Positions 16,093 through 24,153 of a stretch of 64,000 nt of DNA are shown here, one piece after another. The stretch is from NCBI GenBank assembly GCA_016710635.1, contig JADJVL010000003.1:1-64000 (forward strand), written 5' to 3'. Under the pieces are notes generated by a model. That model was given only the letters and a program-made list of their open reading frames with translations. It did not search any database and was not told the DNA's origin. The stretch's first letter is position 1, and every line of letters starts with the position of its first letter. The DNA comes from Holophagaceae bacterium. Lineage in GTDB: Bacteria; Acidobacteriota; Holophagae; Holophagales; Holophagaceae. The position numbers were made by a program, and so were the translations under genes.

Positions 16093-17613
16093 GGGGAGGC
16101 TCCAGCGCCGGATCGCAGCTGGCCTCGTGGATGACAGCACCTCGCGGTGGACCTTGCCGTTGACCTGACCTTCAAAGGCCTTCCAGGCCGGTTGCGCTGG
16201 CGGAGGCGGGCGGGGGGGGGCGGGGCGGGCCCGGGGTGGGGCTTGGCCGCTGGGCTTGCCCCCGCCGGGGGAGTCGTCCTTTGGGCCAATCTGATGCTGC
16301 CTTTTAGTGACCGATTTTGCTTTTGGGCCAGGGCGGGGGCGCCGCGGGCGGGGACCGGCCCGCGTGTGGGGTGGCCGGCGTTGGCGCCCCCGGGGGGTGG
16401 GGGGGGGGGGGCCCGGGGGGGGGGGGGGGGTGGGGGCCCTGGGCGTCGGGGGCGGGGTTCTTCCGTTCGGTGAGGCCTGGGCCGGGCTCGAGGTGGTGGC
16501 GGGGCATGTTGGTACGAGGGGGCCCGTGGCGGGCCGGGGGGCGGGGGTGAGGCCGGGGGCTCCGGGGGCCGGGGGTGTCCCGCCATCGGGCGCCTCCCGG
16601 GGGGCCTGGGGGTGCTCGGCAGGGCGTGGTATGGCGGGCGGGGCTGGTCGGGGGGGGGGCGGAACGCCGCGGTGGTGTTCGGTAGTGAGGTTGGCGCTGG
16701 GGGCCCGGCCGGGTGGATGCTGTTGGCGGTGCGCGGCGGTTTCGTGCTGCGGGCCGGCCGGTCGGCGGTGGGCTCGTCCCCGTTCGGGCCGGGTGAGGCC
16801 GCTGCGCCGCCCGGGCGCGCGCGGTTGCCCGAGGCGCCTCCGGCCGGAGCGTGCGGGTGGCGGCGCGCGCGGCCGCTCCTTCGTAAAGGTCCCTGCCCCT
16901 CTCCTCGCGTGCCGGTACAGGCGGTGGGGCGAGCCTAACCGCCGCCCTCTGGTGCGTCGCGTGCTCGTTGCGATCGGTCTCACGCCTTCCTCGTCCGCCC
17001 GTGAGCCGGCGTCGTGGCGGCCTTGCTGCCTAGGCCGGGTCCTGGGAGGTGCGGGCGTTCCCGGGCCGGGCCGGGCCGGTCCGAGCCCTCCTCTGGGCGC
17101 GGGGCCGGGGGGGGGGGCGCCGCGGCGCCGTGTGCGGTGGAGGGCGGTTTCGGGGCGAGGAGGGGGGGAAATGACGGCGGCGGGGAACGGGGGGCTTGGC
17201 TGCCGGGGGCTCTGTGCTGGGGGGGGGGGCCGCGGGGGGCGGCGGGGCGCGGCCGGGGTGGGGGGCGTTTGCGTTGTGCTGGGTGGGAAAGGATAGTGTG
17301 TTGCGTCGCGGTGTCGGGGATCTATTCTCATTAACGAGTGATTATTGCGCGTTGTCACACGGGTCTTCAGACCATGCTTTCCGTGGCCCGGGCTCCCGGG
17401 GACGAAGCTTCAGGTCCCGGAACGAGCTCGCTTGCCTGGCGTTCCCTCTGGCTCGCTGCGCTGGTTGCGCCCTTGCGGGCATGTCACCGGGATCACGCCC
17501 AGCAAGGGCACCTTGTGCAAGGTCAAGGTCAACGGCTGGGCGGGCGTCATGGCCTCGTTCCTCAGGCCGGGTTCCGGTCATGCGGCCCTGGCCCGATATG
17601 ATGCGCTTGCGCC
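16093..17613. other. Gene-free 1.5-kb stretch dominated by a G-rich island
   Basis: From about 16205 to about 17290 the plus strand is overwhelmingly G (with C), with many runs of six or more G, including one of 13 and one of 16 within 16399-16430. Short AT-containing islands occur (16271-16330, with TTTGGGCCA repeated 42 bp apart, and 17293-17352). Long frames in this stretch are produced by lack of AT-rich stops and encode Gly/Arg/Pro-rich low-complexity strings, so I annotate no gene. A 12-mer GCCGTTGACC match lies at 16151 on the left and a palindrome with GGTCAACGGC at about 17525 on the right. Confidence 0.7.
17469..17530 (+). repeat. Palindromic element related to the A/B/C family (copy D)
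   Basis: Inverted repeat GCCCTTGCGGGC (17469-17480) with GCCCaGCAAGGGC (17497-17509), followed by ACCTTGTGCAAGGTCAAGGTCAACGGC-type sequence. The 3' flank matches the Gtcaacggc-bearing flank of copies A1 and C1. The arms are shorter and the left flank is divergent, so assignment to the family is likely but not certain. Confidence 0.5.
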
Positions 17614-18672
17614 ATGCCCGCCCCCCGCCCGCAGCCCTGGCTCTTCTCCAGGAACCTGGACCTCGCCGCCTTCACCGGCAGCACCCTGGCGGGCTTCCTG
17701 CTCGTCGCCGGGGCCGCGGCGGCGGGCTGGCTGCAGGCGCCGGTCTCGACGCCCGTGTGGCTGCTGCTGGTGGTGGGGGTGGACGTGGCCCATGTCCATG
17801 CGACCTGGCTGCGCACCTACTTCGATCCCGGGGAGTTGAAGGCGCACGCGTGGCGCTACGCCCTGGTGCCTCTCCTGGCCTGGGGCGCCGGCGCCGCCCT
17901 GCACGCGCGCTCGGGCCCGCTGTTCTGGCGCGTCCTGGCCTACCTGGCGGTCTTCCACTTCGTGCGCCAGCAACTGGGCTGGGTGGCCCTCTACCAGCGC
18001 AAGGAGGCGGACCTGCGCCGCTTCGACCGAGTCCTGGACCGGGCCGCGGTGTACTCCGCAACCCTGTGGCCGCTGCTCTGGTGGCACGCCCATCTGCCCC
18101 GCCAGTTCAGCTGGTTCGTGGCGGGGGATTTCGCCGGCCCCGTGTCCACCGCCTTCGCCCGGGCGCTGCTCCCCGTGCACATCTTTCTGCTGACGGCCTT
18201 CTTCGCCCGGCAACTATTCCGCCTACTGAAAGAAGGCTTTCTGCCGGCGGGCAAGACCCTGCTGGTGGCCACCACGGCCCTTTCCTGGCACGTGGGCATC
18301 GTGGTGCTCGACAGCGACCTGGCCTTCACCGCCCTGAACGTGCTGCCCCACGGGATCCCCTACGCGGTGCTGGTGTGGCGGGCTTCGGTCGCCGCCGGAC
18401 CGCGGCGGGGCCTGGCCGGCCGCCTGCTCCGGGCGGGCCCGGTGGTCTTCGCGCTCTTTCTGGTGGGCCTCGCCTTCCTGGAGGAGGGCCTGTGGGACGC
18501 GGGGATCTGGCATGACCACGAGGCGGTCTTCGGAGCCCTCCTCGGTGGCGGCTGGGACCTGGGCGCCGCCGCCCAGGCCGTGCTGGTGCCGCTCCTCGCC
18601 CTGCCCCAGGCCGTCCACTACCTCCTGGATGGGATGATCTGGAAGCGCGGGACCGCGGTGGCAGGCCCCTGA
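17614..18672 (+). CDS. Polytopic membrane protein of unknown function with conserved-looking histidines
   Basis: 352 residues, about eight to nine hydrophobic segments and no cleavable signal. TATGAT lies about 10 nt upstream of the start. Histidines sit at helix ends in motifs that look deliberate: DVAHVHATW (His60, His62), VFHFVRQQLGW (His115), LPHGIPYAVLVW and QAVHYLLDGMIWK. Such spacing is reminiscent of membrane metalloenzymes, but I cannot assign a family. It is separated from its neighbours by the G-rich island upstream and a 177-bp gap downstream. Confidence 0.6.
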   Translation: MPAPRPQPWLFSRNLDLAAFTGSTLAGFLLVAGAAAAGWLQAPVSTPVWLLLVVGVDVAHVHATWLRTYFDPGELKAHAWRYALVPLLAWGAGAALHARSGPLFWRVLAYLAVFHFVRQQLGWVALYQRKEADLRRFDRVLDRAAVYSATLWPLLWWHAHLPRQFSWFVAGDFAGPVSTAFARALLPVHIFLLTAFFARQLFRLLKEGFLPAGKTLLVATTALSWHVGIVVLDSDLAFTALNVLPHGIPYAVLVWRASVAAGPRRGLAGRLLRAGPVVFALFLVGLAFLEEGLWDAGIWHDHEAVFGALLGGGWDLGAAAQAVLVPLLALPQAVHYLLDGMIWKRGTAVAGP

Positions 18673-18787
18673 GGATTCCATTTCCAGGACGGAATTCTCG
18701 AAAGTGGACGGCCTGGCGGGCCACCGTGGGCCGGAAACGGGCGTCAGCTGGCCCGTGAAGCAAGGCCCTGCCCCGAAGGAAGGGACT

Positions 18788-18803
18788 TGGCGCGATCGAT
18801 GCT
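18788..18803 (+). promoter_or_regulatory. Candidate sigma-54 (-24/-12) promoter
   Basis: TGGCGCG, four bases, ATGCT: the GG and GC dinucleotides are exactly 10 bp apart as sigma-54 requires. One mismatch from the TTGCW -12 consensus. It sits 46 bp before the start at 18850. The same element, with the same distance to the start, precedes the paralogous AAA+ gene at 25997. Confidence 0.55.
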
Positions 18804-18849
18804 CTGCACCCTCGAGGGCCCTGCACCGGCCCCAGCAAAGGTGACTGCC

Positions 18850-19830
18850 ATGAGGTCCACCCGTCCCACCGACCCCTTCCTCGGGAGCAGCCAGGCTCTG
18901 CAGCTGCTACGGCAGCAGGCCGTCCTGGCACAGCAGAGCGGCGAGCCGGTGCTGATCCTCGGGGAGTCCGGCTCCGGCAAGAGCACCCTGGCGGCCTGGC
19001 TGCACGAAACGGGACCGCGGCGCCCCCACCGGTTTGTCGAAGTACCCTGCTCCCGCCAGGGTGGAACCGACCTGGAGACCCGGCTCTTCGGCACCGTGGG
19101 CGGCCACTGGACGCCTGGACGCACCTCCTCGCCGGGCTGGTTGCAGACAGCGCGTCAGGGCACGGTCTTCCTGGACGAGGTCGGAGACCTGGACCTCAAC
19201 CTGCAGCGCCGCCTGCGGGACGTGCTCGAATCCGGCGAATTCCAACGGAACGGGGACGTCTTCAAGCACCATGCGGATTTCCGGATCATCGCCGGCAGCA
19301 GCCTGGAGCTACGGGCCCTCGCCGAACGCGGCCTCTTCGATCCCGGCCTGCTGGTCCGGCTCGCCGCATCCCATGTGCTGCGGCTCCCCCCCCTGCGGGA
19401 CCGCCGGGAGGACCTTCCCTACCTGTCGGAGACCATCCTCGACAGGCTTCGCGACACATTGCAGTCCCCCCACCTCCACCTCACCCGGGAGGCCCTGAGC
19501 GCGTTGGAGGCGCACGCCTGGCCGGGCAACCTCCGGGAATTCCGGACCTGCCTGGAAGGCGCGGCCCTCAAGTCGGTGGACGGCAACATCCGGCCGGAAC
19601 ACCTGGCCCTGGAAGGACAGCCTGCCGGCGCCTCCGGGAATGCCTCAGTGCCGCTGGGCCAGAGCCGCTGGGAACGGGAGCGCCAGTCGATCCGCGCCGC
19701 CCTCGACGGGGCGGAGGAACCCGCCTTCGCGAATGTGGCCGCCGCGCCGGCTCCCCTAGCCAGCCCGCCTGGGATGCCGCCCAAGTCCTTCAGCCTGCGA
19801 GCCCTCCTGCCCAGGCTGAGGACGGGCTGA
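18850..19830 (+). CDS. Sigma-54-type AAA+ ATPase lacking GAFTGA and HTH
   Basis: 326 residues from the ATG at 18850, preferred over 18787 because AAAGG precedes it and the N-terminus then aligns with the paralogue at 25997 (DPF-[LI]-G-[SA]-S). Walker A GESGSGKS at 38-45 and Walker B GTVFLDE at 104-110 are intact, as is HAWPGNLREF. The L1-loop GAFTGA, needed to contact sigma-54, is absent: the region reads FGTVGGHWTPGRTSSPGWL. No Fis-type helix-turn-helix follows the AAA domain. It therefore probably does not act as a classical sigma-54 activator, but may hydrolyse ATP or modulate a partner such as the canonical activator at 21259. Confidence 0.8.
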   Translation: MRSTRPTDPFLGSSQALQLLRQQAVLAQQSGEPVLILGESGSGKSTLAAWLHETGPRRPHRFVEVPCSRQGGTDLETRLFGTVGGHWTPGRTSSPGWLQTARQGTVFLDEVGDLDLNLQRRLRDVLESGEFQRNGDVFKHHADFRIIAGSSLELRALAERGLFDPGLLVRLAASHVLRLPPLRDRREDLPYLSETILDRLRDTLQSPHLHLTREALSALEAHAWPGNLREFRTCLEGAALKSVDGNIRPEHLALEGQPAGASGNASVPLGQSRWERERQSIRAALDGAEEPAFANVAAAPAPLASPPGMPPKSFSLRALLPRLRTG

Positions 19831-19886
19831 ACCCGCAGTCCGGTCAGGTCCCTCGGGCGAGGCCTTCCCCTCCGTCCATGCGGCCC

Positions 19887-21101
19887 TCAGGTTTTTTGGC
19901 CGTGCACTTTCCCCGCCGCCTTCCAGGCTGCGTACCACTCCGGGAGCTGGTGCACCGGCATGGGGCGGCTGATGAAGAAGCCCTGGGCCCGGTCCAGGCC
20001 ATACACCGCGGCGGCCTCCCAGTCGGTCTGGGTCTCCACGCGCTTCGCGACGGTGCGCAGGCCGAGCTTGCGGGCCAGACCAAGGCTGGCCTCCAGCACG
20101 GCGAGGCTCCATTTCTGCACCGCGGCGTCCCGGAGCATGGACTGGTCGATCCTGAGCTCCGTGAAGGGCAGGCCCACCATCTGGTCCAGGGAGGGATGGC
20201 CTTCATCGACATCCTCGAGGGCGAGGCCGAAGCCCTTGATCCTTAGGCGGGCCAGCGTGCTGAGCGCCGCGAGCTGATCCCCGGGATCGCCGGTTTCGAT
20301 GATCTCGAAGGTGATCCGGGAGGGTTCGCAGCCGGCGCCCTGGACGACGTCGGCGAGTTCGTCGGCGATCTTCGCGTCCCGCAGAGAGAGGGCATTGAGC
20401 TTCATGGAAGCGTCCAGGCGGAGGCCCTGTCCGTCCAGGCTCCGCAAGCCCTCGCAGACCTGCTTAAGAAGGGGGATGGCGAGGCGGTCCAGGAGGCCCG
20501 CCCGTTCGATCTCGGCGATGAACTCGCCCGCCGGCAGGACGCCCTGGGCGGGGCGGAACCAGCGGACCCTGGCTTCCACGCCCAGCAGGTCGCCATCCCG
20601 AAGCGCGACCTGGGGGAGGTAGAAGACGATGAACTCGCCGCGGTCCAGGCCGCGGCGGAGCTCCTCGGGCGTCACGTCGGCTTTGCCACCGCCGGACGGA
20701 CCTTCGAAACCAGCCTCGAATCCCGCGAGGCGCGCGGACAGCTGTTCAAGGTTCAGCGGCTTCTGGATGACCCCCAGCACCTGCATCCCGTAGGCCCTGG
20801 CCATGGTCTCCACGGTGTGGAGCACCGCCAGATCCATCCCGCTGACGACCACCAGCGCCCGGGCGAGCTTGTTGAGGGCCACGTGGGTGATGAACTCGAC
20901 GCCGTCCATCTCGGGCATGTCCAGGTCGCACAGGACCAGGTCCACCGGCTCGTCCCGCATCAGGAGCTGGTTGAGGGCGTCGCGGCCGTTGGCGCCTTCC
21001 AGGGGTTCCCGCACGCCCAGGTCCTGGAGCAGCTTCACGGCCAGGCGGCGCTGGAATTCGTGGTCTTCGACCACCATCACGCTTCTACCGCCGAAGTCCA
21101 T
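19887..21101 (-). CDS. Response regulator with degenerate EAL domain
   Basis: 404 residues. An N-terminal receiver domain (VMVVEDHEFQRR, phospho-acceptor Asp59 in CDLDMPEMDG) is followed by an EAL-type domain from about residue 145. The catalytic signatures are eroded: EAL reads EAR (176-178), the DDFGTG loop reads EDVDEG (296-301), and the EGVE glutamate motif reads KRVE (353-356). A c-di-GMP phosphodiesterase activity is therefore unlikely; it may bind ligand or interact with proteins. Its receiver domain is closely similar to that of the intact protein at 22836, including the HVALNKLARALVVVSG stretch. It points away from the activator gene at 21259. Confidence 0.85.
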   Translation of the reverse strand: MDFGGRSVMVVEDHEFQRRLAVKLLQDLGVREPLEGANGRDALNQLLMRDEPVDLVLCDLDMPEMDGVEFITHVALNKLARALVVVSGMDLAVLHTVETMARAYGMQVLGVIQKPLNLEQLSARLAGFEAGFEGPSGGGKADVTPEELRRGLDRGEFIVFYLPQVALRDGDLLGVEARVRWFRPAQGVLPAGEFIAEIERAGLLDRLAIPLLKQVCEGLRSLDGQGLRLDASMKLNALSLRDAKIADELADVVQGAGCEPSRITFEIIETGDPGDQLAALSTLARLRIKGFGLALEDVDEGHPSLDQMVGLPFTELRIDQSMLRDAAVQKWSLAVLEASLGLARKLGLRTVAKRVETQTDWEAAAVYGLDRAQGFFISRPMPVHQLPEWYAAWKAAGKVHGQKT

Positions 21102-21258
21102 CCATTCCCCCCGCGCCTGCGCACACCGAGCCTACCCTAATCCCAGCCTTCCGGTCCCCGGCGTGGTTGCCGGGAGCCCGCGTGGAAGGCAGAACCCGGG
21201 TCACGCCGTTCCAGCTTTGCAGGTCCCGACCTTCGTGGTGTCATGGGCCGGGGGAGTC

Positions 21259-22597
21259 ATGGCTCAAGGATTGGTCATGGTCGTGGAAAGCAGCCCGGAA
21301 TCGCTGCTGACCCGCCAGGTCCGGACCCTCGGCTACAAGGCCCGGCAGGTGGAGCTCCTGGTGGAGGCGGAACGGTCTTTCGCCGTCGAACAGCCGGACC
21401 TGGTGATCATCGACCGGGAACCTCAAGGAGGGCCAGGCCCTGGATTTCATCCGGCGCATCCGGGACATGGACGCCACCGTGCCCCTCATCCTCCTGCTGG
21501 ATTCGGTCTCCATCGACGAGTCCGCCGAAGCGGCCCGGGCCGGCGCCGACAAGTTCCTGGGCAAGCCCGTGGACCCCGTGGTGCTGGGGGTGGTGCTCGC
21601 CCGCCTCGTCGAACAGGCCAGGACGCGAAAGGCCTCCCCGGAGGCGGGCCCTCCGGGTACCATCAGCCCCTTTTTCGGAACCAGCCCGGCCATCCTCCGG
21701 CTCGAGCAGCACGTGAAACGCATCCTCTCCCTGGACCGCCCCGTCCTGATCCAGGGCGAGACCGGGGTGGGCAAGAGCATGCTGGCCCGCTGGATCCACA
21801 ACCACAGCCCCCGGAAGGGCAGCGCCTTCGTCGAACTGAACTGCGCGGGCCTCAGCAAGGAGCTCCTCGAAAGCGACCTGTTCGGCCATGAGAAGGGCTC
21901 CTTCACCGGGGCTGCCTCCGCCAAGCAGGGCCTGCTGGAGATCTCGAACCACGGCACGGTCTTCCTCGACGAGATCGGCGACATGGACCTCGCCGTCCAG
22001 CCGAAGATCCTGAAGGCCATCGAGGAGCGCCGCTACCGGAGGGTCGGAGCCACCGAGGACCGCGCGTCGGACATCCGGCTCATCGGCGCCAGCCACAAGG
22101 ACCTCAGCCAGCTCGTGTCCGAAGGCCGGTTCCGGAGCGACCTCTTCTACCGCATCGGCGGCCTGCCGCTGCTCATGCCGCCCCTGCGGGAGCGGCGGGA
22201 GGACATCGCGCCGCTGGCCAGGTTCTTTCTGGACCGCGCCGCCCTGGAGTGGAGCGTCCCCGACCTCAGGTTCGCCCCGGCCTCGCTGCGCCTCCTGGAA
22301 GCCCACGCCTGGCCCGGCAACATCCGCGAGCTGAAGAACGCGGTGGAGCGGGCGGTCATCTATCGTCAGGAGCCGCTCCTCGAGCCGGAGGATTTTCTCC
22401 TCGCGCCCGATGAGCGGGCCGCGATGGAATCGCCGGGAATCCACCTGACCCTGGCCGAACTCGAGGAGCTCCACATCCAGCAGGTGCTCGAGGCCTGCCG
22501 GGGCCGCGTCGACGAGGCCGCCCGCTGGCTCGGCATCTCCCGCAGCTCCCTCTACCAGCGCATCCGCCGTCAACCCGCAAAATCCAGCCGGCCCTGA
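21259..22597 (+). CDS. Sigma-54-dependent response regulator (REC-AAA-Fis), frameshifted in this sequence
   Basis: The receiver domain begins in one frame (ATG at 21259, MAQGLVMVVESSPESLL...DLVIIDR) and continues in the next (NLKEGQALDFIRRIRDMDATVPLILLL). Removing one G from the GGG at 21416-21418 restores one continuous protein of about 445 residues. The rest is a complete NtrC-type activator: Walker A GETGVGKS, loop GSFTGA, Walker B GTVFLDEIGD, AHAWPGNIRELKNAVERA, and a C-terminal Fis-type helix-turn-helix (VDEAARWLGISRSSLYQRI). It should activate sigma-54 promoters after phosphorylation. The single-base shift may be a base-call error. Confidence 0.85.
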
Positions 22598-22835
22598 GCG
22601 TCCATTATTTGGAATCGGGTCCACAAGGTGGAAAGCGGAAGGGCGCGTGAGCGCGGCCGCTGACGCCGACCCAGGAATGGCGGGTGTTCAGGGCCAGGCC
22701 AGACCATGGCATGCGGATTGCTCTTCTGCCCTGGGCACCTGGATACCTCGTGGACTTCCCGCCCGCTCCGCACCGCACCGCGGTTCCCGGAGGGACCAAG
22801 CCCTGCCTGCACCCATCTCCGACGGAGGCGTCGCC
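22598..22835. other. 238-bp leader region of the REC-EAL gene
   Basis: No ORF of coding character. It contains the sigma-54-like promoter at 22707-22722 and GGAGG about 10 nt before the start at 22836, leaving an untranslated leader of roughly 100 nt. No c-di-GMP riboswitch core was recognised in it. Confidence 0.4.
22707..22722 (+). promoter_or_regulatory. Candidate sigma-54 (-24/-12) promoter of the REC-EAL gene
   Basis: TGGCATG, four bases, TTGCT: a full match to the TGGCAYG-N4-TTGCW consensus with GG and GC 10 bp apart. It lies about 114 bp upstream of the REC-EAL start at 22836 and directly downstream of a canonical sigma-54 activator gene. Confidence 0.65.
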
Positions 22836-24119
22836 ATGGAATTCAACGGACTCAGCGTAATCGTGGTCGAGGACCATGACTTCCAGCGACGGGTCGCCCT
22901 CCGCCTCCTGAAGCAGGTCGGCGTGGCGGACCTCCTCGAGGCCTGCAACGGGCGGGAAGCCCTCAACGTCCTGATGGCCCGGGGCGAAGCCGTGGACGTC
23001 CTCGTCTGCGACCTCGACATGCCGGAGATGGACGGCGTGGAGTTCATCAGCCACGTGGCGGTGAACAAGCTCGCGCGGGCCCTGGTGGTGGTCAGCGGCG
23101 TGGAGGTCTCCATCCTCCACACCGTCGAGACCATGGCGAGGGCCTACGGGATCCAGGTCCTCGAAACCATCCCGAAGCCGCTTTCCCTCCAGCAGCTCTC
23201 CGAGAGCCTGGAAGGTTTCCAGGCCTCCGAACCGGTGGCTGCTCCGGTTGCCGCCCCCGACCAGGCCACCCGCGAGGAACTGCTCCGGGGCATCGGGAAA
23301 CGGGAGTTCCTCACCTTCTTCCAGCCCAAGATCGCCATGGCCACCGGCGAGCTCACGGGGGTGGAGACCCTTGTCCGCTGGTACCGGCCGGGCCTCGGCG
23401 TCCTGACGCCCAAGGATTTCATCCACCGCCTGGAGGAGGAAGGCCTCATGGATGAGCTGACCGAGCTGCTCATGCGCCAGACCTGCATCTACCTCCGGGC
23501 CTGGGACGACCGCGGCGTTTCCGTGAACGCCTCCGTGAACATCTCGATGAGCTCCCTGGGGGACATCCAGTTCGCCGACAAGCTCCACGCCGTGGCGCGG
23601 GAGGAGGACTGCGATCCCAGCCGCATCACCCTGGAACTGACCGAATCGGACGTCATGACCAAGATCGCCAATGTGCTGAATGTATTGGCCCGCTTCCGCC
23701 TCAAAGGCTTCCGCCTCTCCATCGACGATTTCGGCACGGGCTACTCGACCCTGAAGCAGCTCAACAACATGCCGTTCACCGAGCTCAAGATCGACCAGAC
23801 CTTCGTGCAGAACGCCCCCGGCGACCCCCGCAGCCGGGCCATCGTCGAGACCAGCCTCCAGCTGGCCCGCAAGCTGGGCCTCAAGAGCGTCGCGGAAGGC
23901 GTGGAGACCCGGGCGCAGTGGGATCTGATGCGCAGCCTCGGCAGCGACGAGGCCCAGGGCTATTTCATCAGCCGCCCCATGCCGGGCCATCAGCTTCCGG
24001 ACTGGAAGGAACTGTGGCTGGCCCCGGAAGTCCCGGAACTGCAGGTCCTCGCAGGTGCGGGCGCAGGTCCCCGCTCCAGCACGCTCATCGCCCTTCCGGA
24101 ATGCCTCACCCATCGCTAG
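22836..24119 (+). CDS. Response regulator with intact EAL domain (c-di-GMP phosphodiesterase)
   Basis: 427 residues from the ATG at 22836 (GGAGG about 10 nt upstream). A receiver domain with Asp59 is followed by a full EAL domain: ETLVRW (EAL position), NISMSSL, LELTESDVM, SIDDFGTGYSTLKQL, ELKIDQTFV, KSVAEGVETRAQWD. All metal and catalytic positions visible are conserved, so hydrolysis of c-di-GMP to pGpG is expected, controlled by phosphorylation. It is a paralogue of the degenerate protein at 19887. It is followed after 34 bp by a GGDEF gene, so opposing activities may be co-expressed. Confidence 0.9.
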   Translation: MEFNGLSVIVVEDHDFQRRVALRLLKQVGVADLLEACNGREALNVLMARGEAVDVLVCDLDMPEMDGVEFISHVAVNKLARALVVVSGVEVSILHTVETMARAYGIQVLETIPKPLSLQQLSESLEGFQASEPVAAPVAAPDQATREELLRGIGKREFLTFFQPKIAMATGELTGVETLVRWYRPGLGVLTPKDFIHRLEEEGLMDELTELLMRQTCIYLRAWDDRGVSVNASVNISMSSLGDIQFADKLHAVAREEDCDPSRITLELTESDVMTKIANVLNVLARFRLKGFRLSIDDFGTGYSTLKQLNNMPFTELKIDQTFVQNAPGDPRSRAIVETSLQLARKLGLKSVAEGVETRAQWDLMRSLGSDEAQGYFISRPMPGHQLPDWKELWLAPEVPELQVLAGAGAGPRSSTLIALPECLTHR

Positions 24120-24153
24120 GCCCGAATCCGCTCTCCAACCCAGGAGCCGTCCC

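Noticed and set aside
16307..17296. A 329-codon plus-strand open frame in the G-rich island
   Set aside because: Gly/Arg/Pro-rich composition follows directly from the base bias; no domain, ribosome-binding site or codon preference supports translation.
14290..17358. A 1022-codon minus-strand open frame through the G-rich island
   Set aside because: It is antisense to the FAD protein and reads as Pro/Arg low complexity in the island, with no start signal or domain.
18787..18849. Upstream start at 18787 for the first AAA+ gene
   Set aside because: It would overlap the sigma-54-like promoter, has no better ribosome-binding site, and the extra residues have no counterpart in the paralogue at 25997.
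21180..21255. Sigma-54 promoter before the REC-AAA gene at 21259
   Set aside because: A TTGCA occurs near 21227 but no TGGC-type -24 box lies at the required distance.
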